DNA of 64,000 nt from Pseudomonas sp. PDM05 (GTDB taxonomy: Bacteria; Pseudomonadota; Gammaproteobacteria; Pseudomonadales; Pseudomonadaceae), in contig NZ_JACVAC010000014.1 in NCBI RefSeq assembly GCF_014851685.1, positions 62,001 through 126,000 on the forward strand, read 5' to 3'. Under the pieces are notes generated by a model. The model had not been told where the DNA came from, did not search any database, and worked only from the letters and a program-made list of their open reading frames with translations. Every line of letters begins with the position of its first letter. The stretch's first letter is position 1. A program made the position numbers and the translations under genes. Of the stretch, positions 61,231 through 64,000 are shown piece by piece.

Positions 61231-61257
61231 TGCACTCCTGAGAACAACACAGACCAA

Positions 61258-61346
61258 TGTGGGAGCTGGCTTGCCTGCGATAGCGGTGTATCAGTAAAGA
61301 ATGATTTGACTGACACACCGCTATCGCAGGCAAGCCAGCTCCCACA
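61258..61346. repeat. REP pair (BIME-like)
   Basis: Two perfect 32-base arms (61258-61289 and 61315-61346) in inverse orientation flank a 25-base loop. The core is GTGGGAGC-TGGCTTGCCTGCGA with TAGCGGTGT. They lie between the transporter and the first GntR gene. Confidence 0.9.
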
Positions 61347-61399
61347 CTAGATCTTCACTGGATTCATTACCGTATTTGCAACATAAAGGAGAGGTAGAC

Positions 61400-62101
61400 G
61401 TGATCAGCACCTCAACCGTCGTCAATTCAGTGGTAGAAAAACTCCGCGCCGCCCTGGCGCGGGGTCAGTGGCGCCGGGGCGAAATGCTGCCCGGCCAACG
61501 CGAACTGGCGGAACAGATGGGCATCAGCCGCCCGAGCCTGCGCGAAGCGGTGATCGTGCTGGAAACCCTTGGCCTGGTGCGCTCGATGCCCGGAAAGGGC
61601 GTGGTCGTACTCGAAACCGATGTCAGCGAACCCCAGACCAACGACGCGGTGGCCGACGCCAGCCTCGAAGACATCCTGCAACTGCGCTACACCCTGGAGC
61701 CCTTCGTCGTGGGCCTGGTCGCCCAGTCCATCAGCAGTAAGGAAGTCGGCCAACTGCGCCTGACCCTGATGGACATGCGCGAAGCCCTCGACGCCGAAGA
61801 TGCCGAGGCCGGCATGAATGCCTATATCGGCTTTCACGAAGAACTGTTCGCCCTGACCTCCAACCCGATCTTCCAGAACGTCGTGCAACAGACCCGCAAC
61901 GCCCTCAAGCTAAGCGCGCAGGTACTGCGCAACTCGCCGGAACACCTGGCCGAACGCCTGCGCGAAAACGAAGCCGTGGTGCGCGCCATCCGCAACAAGA
62001 ACAGCGCCCTGGCCAGTGCCGAAATGCGTCGGCACATCCTTCAGGAAGGCCTGCGCATGGGCATTCGCTTGAACATCCCGGATGACCATCTGGGCAGCTG
62101 A
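61400..62101 (+). CDS. GntR regulator, FCD subfamily (LldR/PdhR-like)
   Basis: A 233-residue regulator. The winged helix is LPGQRELAEQMGISRPSLRE with the wing RSMPGKGVVV. The FCD effector domain carries LRYTLEPFVVGLVAQ and HEELFALTSNPIFQNV, with a further His in EMRRHILQEG. GTG 61400 is the start, preceded by GGAGAGG at good distance; the TTG at 61376 is not. It is separated from the DctA-type gene by the REP pair, and from the second GntR gene by 17 bases. It probably responds to a carboxylate. Confidence 0.88.
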   Translation: MISTSTVVNSVVEKLRAALARGQWRRGEMLPGQRELAEQMGISRPSLREAVIVLETLGLVRSMPGKGVVVLETDVSEPQTNDAVADASLEDILQLRYTLEPFVVGLVAQSISSKEVGQLRLTLMDMREALDAEDAEAGMNAYIGFHEELFALTSNPIFQNVVQQTRNALKLSAQVLRNSPEHLAERLRENEAVVRAIRNKNSALASAEMRRHILQEGLRMGIRLNIPDDHLGS

Positions 62102-62118
62102 TTTTTTGGAGACCGGCC

Positions 62119-62805
62119 ATGACCGCTTATGCGTTGCAACGCGACCCTATCTTCCCTGCCCTGCGCTTGATCGCCGGTAAAAAACCCTCGGTGGACGACA
62201 TCTACCCGCGCCTGTTCGACGCCATCCTCGAACAGCGCATCGCGCCGGCCAGCCGTTTCACCGAAGAGAGCCTGGGCGAGACCTTTGGCGTGAGCCGCAG
62301 CGTGATTCGTCGGGTCCTGGCGAAACTGTCCCATCAACAAGTGATCATCCTGCGCCCCAACCAGCGTGCCCAGGTGGCCGCACCGGATGCGCAGCAAACC
62401 CGGCAGATCCTCGAAGCCCGGCGCCTGACGGAAATCACCGTGGTGCAACTGGCCTGCGTGCATGCGACACCCACACAAGTGCGCCAGTTACGCGAACTGA
62501 TCGCCCGCGAGCGCGAATGCATCGAGCGCGATCAACGTGGCCCGGCGATTCGTTTGTCCGGGGAGTTTCATCTGCAACTGGCGGCGATGGCGCGTAATGC
62601 CCCGCTGGCGCAGTTTCTCAACAGCCTGGTGCCGCTGACGTCGCTGGTCATTGCCCAATATGAAGCGAAAGCCTGTACCTACTGTGCATGGCAAGAACAT
62701 GTGGCGATTGTGGATGCACTGGAGCAACGCGACGCCACCGCCGCCGTGAGCCTGATGACCCAGCACCTGGACCACCTTGAATCCAAATTACTCAAACACC
62801 ACTGA
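62119..62805 (+). CDS. second GntR regulator, FCD subfamily
   Basis: A 228-residue GntR protein. The helix-turn-helix region is RFTEESLGETFGVSRSVIRR, then LSHQQVIILRPNQRAQVAAP; the FCD domain includes ARRLTEITVVQLAC and GEFHLQLAAMARNAPLAQFL. It lies 17 bases after the first GntR gene with GGAGA as ribosome site, so the two are co-transcribed. Two adjacent FCD regulators suggest two ligands or a divided task for the neighbouring transporter; which operator each binds is unknown. Confidence 0.88.
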   Translation: MTAYALQRDPIFPALRLIAGKKPSVDDIYPRLFDAILEQRIAPASRFTEESLGETFGVSRSVIRRVLAKLSHQQVIILRPNQRAQVAAPDAQQTRQILEARRLTEITVVQLACVHATPTQVRQLRELIARERECIERDQRGPAIRLSGEFHLQLAAMARNAPLAQFLNSLVPLTSLVIAQYEAKACTYCAWQEHVAIVDALEQRDATAAVSLMTQHLDHLESKLLKHH

Positions 62806-62830
62806 TCCCCCTGACAAATGGAGATCAAAA

Positions 62831-62919
62831 TGTGGGAGCTGGCTTGCCTGCGATAGCGGAGGGTCAGCCAACACATCTGCAACTGATACACCGCTATCGC
62901 AGGCAAGCCAGCGCCCACA
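62831..62919. repeat. REP pair (BIME-like), second copy
   Basis: Arms 62831-62859 and 62891-62919 are inverse copies of the same REP as at 61258-61346, with one mismatch (GCGCCCACA for GCTCCCACA) and a 31-base loop. Confidence 0.88.
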
Positions 62920-62941
62920 GTGATCGCATTCCAATTCAAGT

Positions 62942-62977
62942 AAAAAAGCCCCCGTATCTTGCGATACGGGGGCTTTT
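62942..62977. terminator. bidirectional intrinsic terminator
   Basis: GCCCCCGTATC (62948-62958) and GATACGGGGGC (62963-62973) make an 11-bp stem with a TTGC loop. A run of six A precedes it (62942-62947) and TTTT follows (62974-62977), so it can end both the GntR transcript and the glutamate dehydrogenase transcript. Confidence 0.92.
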
Positions 62978-63001
62978 GTTTTCAGCGCTTGATCAAGCCG
63001 G

Positions 63002-64000
63002 TTACAACACCGACTGACCACTCAACGCCAGGTCCAGCAACTCGCGGTTGGCCACTGCATACATGGCGTAGTCCGTGCCAACGGCAGCACGAATCTCCAC
63101 CATCATCGCCACCCAACGCTCAGCCATGTCCTTGTGCTGCTCAAGCCACAGGGCCACGCGGGCTTCCATGTCTTGTGGCGCGTCGGCCATTTGCAGTACC
63201 GAAATGGTGATCGCCCGTTGCTGCCAGTCCACATCGTCGCGGAACGCTTCGCGGGCCTGTGCCTGCCAGTTGTTGGCCACCGGCAGGTCGCTGATCTGCT
63301 GCAGGTACCACGGCAAGTCCAGGGCGCTGCCAACGGCGAAGTAGGCCTTGGCCACTTCGGCGGCGTCATGCCCGGTCACGTCGGCGGCTTCGATGATCGG
63401 CAGCAAGGTGTACAGGTGGGTAGTGCCTGCAACCATGCGCGCCAACAACTCAGGCACGCCAGCTTCGGTGTAAGCCTGGTAGCGGGTCTGCCAGCCTTCG
63501 CGGGTCGGGCCTTCCAGCAGTTCGTCGAGCTTGAGGCCCAACGCCGCCAGATGCGGACCGAAGTGCGCGGTGTCACGACCAGCGTCCTGTTCGTTGCGAC
63601 GGCTGCGCAGGAACCAGCGCGTGGCGCGGCGCCCCAGACGCATCAGCTCGTCCATCAGCTCCAGTTGCACGTCAGCGGAAACCTGATGATCCAGGGCTTC
63701 AATCTGGCGGAACCAGTGCGGGAGGTGGAAGATGTCGCGCACGATCACATAAGCGCCGGCCACGTTCGCCGGGCTCATGCCGGTCGACTCTTTGAGTCGT
63801 TGAACGAAGGTGATGCCCATGTGGTTGACCAGGTCGTTGGCGATCTGGGTGCTGACGATCTCGCGCTTGAGGCGGTGACGACGCATCGCCTCGCCGAACT
63901 TGGCCACCAGGCTCGGCGGGAACGCGGTCTCCATGTCACGGGTCAGGTACTCGTCATCCGGCACCTGGGATTTGAGCAACGCTTCCTTGAGGTCGATCTT
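63002..64000 (-). CDS. gdhB: NAD-specific glutamate dehydrogenase, C-terminal part
   Basis: The frame stays open to the right edge, so the 5' part is outside the window. The visible 332 C-terminal residues match the end of the ~180-kDa NAD-dependent glutamate dehydrogenase of Pseudomonas (ANDLVNHMGITFVQRLKEST, then GMSPANVAGAYVIVRDIF and RLGRRATRWFLRSRR). The enzyme deaminates glutamate to 2-oxoglutarate for catabolism. Its catalytic domain is in the missing N-terminal and central parts. It ends 25 bases from the bidirectional terminator. Confidence 0.92.
   Translation of the reverse strand, partial: KIDLKEALLKSQVPDDEYLTRDMETAFPPSLVAKFGEAMRRHRLKREIVSTQIANDLVNHMGITFVQRLKESTGMSPANVAGAYVIVRDIFHLPHWFRQIEALDHQVSADVQLELMDELMRLGRRATRWFLRSRRNEQDAGRDTAHFGPHLAALGLKLDELLEGPTREGWQTRYQAYTEAGVPELLARMVAGTTHLYTLLPIIEAADVTGHDAAEVAKAYFAVGSALDLPWYLQQISDLPVANNWQAQAREAFRDDVDWQQRAITISVLQMADAPQDMEARVALWLEQHKDMAERWVAMMVEIRAAVGTDYAMYAVANRELLDLALSGQSVL

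Noticed and set aside
61258..61346. CRISPR-like or terminator reading of the inverted repeats
   Set aside because: Only two inverse arms, no regular spacers, and the core is the Pseudomonas REP sequence.

Overview
The window looks like chromosome of a Pseudomonas fluorescens-group bacterium. Coding density is high, third codon positions are GC-rich, and Pseudomonas-type REP elements (core GTGGGAGC...GCTTGCCTGCGA) sit between genes. The gene families also fit: AcnB, the large NAD-dependent glutamate dehydrogenase, AmpR/AmpC, MiaE and a vgrG-linked phospholipase D. I saw no rRNA, tRNA, CRISPR array, insertion sequence or prophage. This is mostly resident chromosome with a few accessory islands.

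Layout. 1-4.1 kb: a cut-off hypothetical gene, a secreted repeat protein, a membrane ClpP-fold protein, and a decayed HIT/NUDIX remnant. 4.1-6.1 kb: a dCache chemoreceptor. 6.1-12 kb: a type VI secretion cargo operon, vgrG - tle5 phospholipase D - tli5 immunity, with overlapping start and stop codons. 12-14.7 kb: a P-loop kinase, a UvsE-type UV endonuclease and a MarR-GNAT fusion with an operator laid over its promoter. 14.8-18 kb: a hexuronate-type MFS carrier and ProP. 18-24 kb: two c-di-GMP proteins flanking an AraC regulator and an Fsr-type efflux pump. 24-29.2 kb: a cyclitol-like cluster (IolG, LacI regulator, SDR, PhyH dioxygenase, orphan periplasmic binding protein) whose divergent promoter carries 11-bp phased repeats. 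29.3-39 kb: small membrane proteins, an amidase, a CPBP protease, a MocR/EamA pair, YceI, a thioesterase and a dienelactone hydrolase. 39-49 kb: a DUF2252 protein, ampR-ampC, a MipA/OmpV protein beside an RstAB/ParRS-like two-component system, MiaE, and a tandem universal stress protein behind an ANR box. 49-55 kb: acnB behind a long structured leader, a SulP carrier and a serine/threonine-type carrier. 55-64 kb: a possible threonine-rich leader peptide with a strong hairpin before an isochorismatase-like hydrolase, a 2-hydroxyacid dehydrogenase, an APH-SDR pair, tag, a DctA-type carrier with two GntR regulators, and the 3' end of the NAD-glutamate dehydrogenase gene.

Working together. The clearest functional units are the T6SS effector cassette, the 24-29 kb cyclitol cluster and the DctA/GntR module. 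The least expected signals are in RNA or DNA control regions: the nested stem-loop in the acnB leader, the mutually exclusive pairings before proP, the threonine leader/hairpin before the isochorismatase gene, and the 11-bp repeat array.
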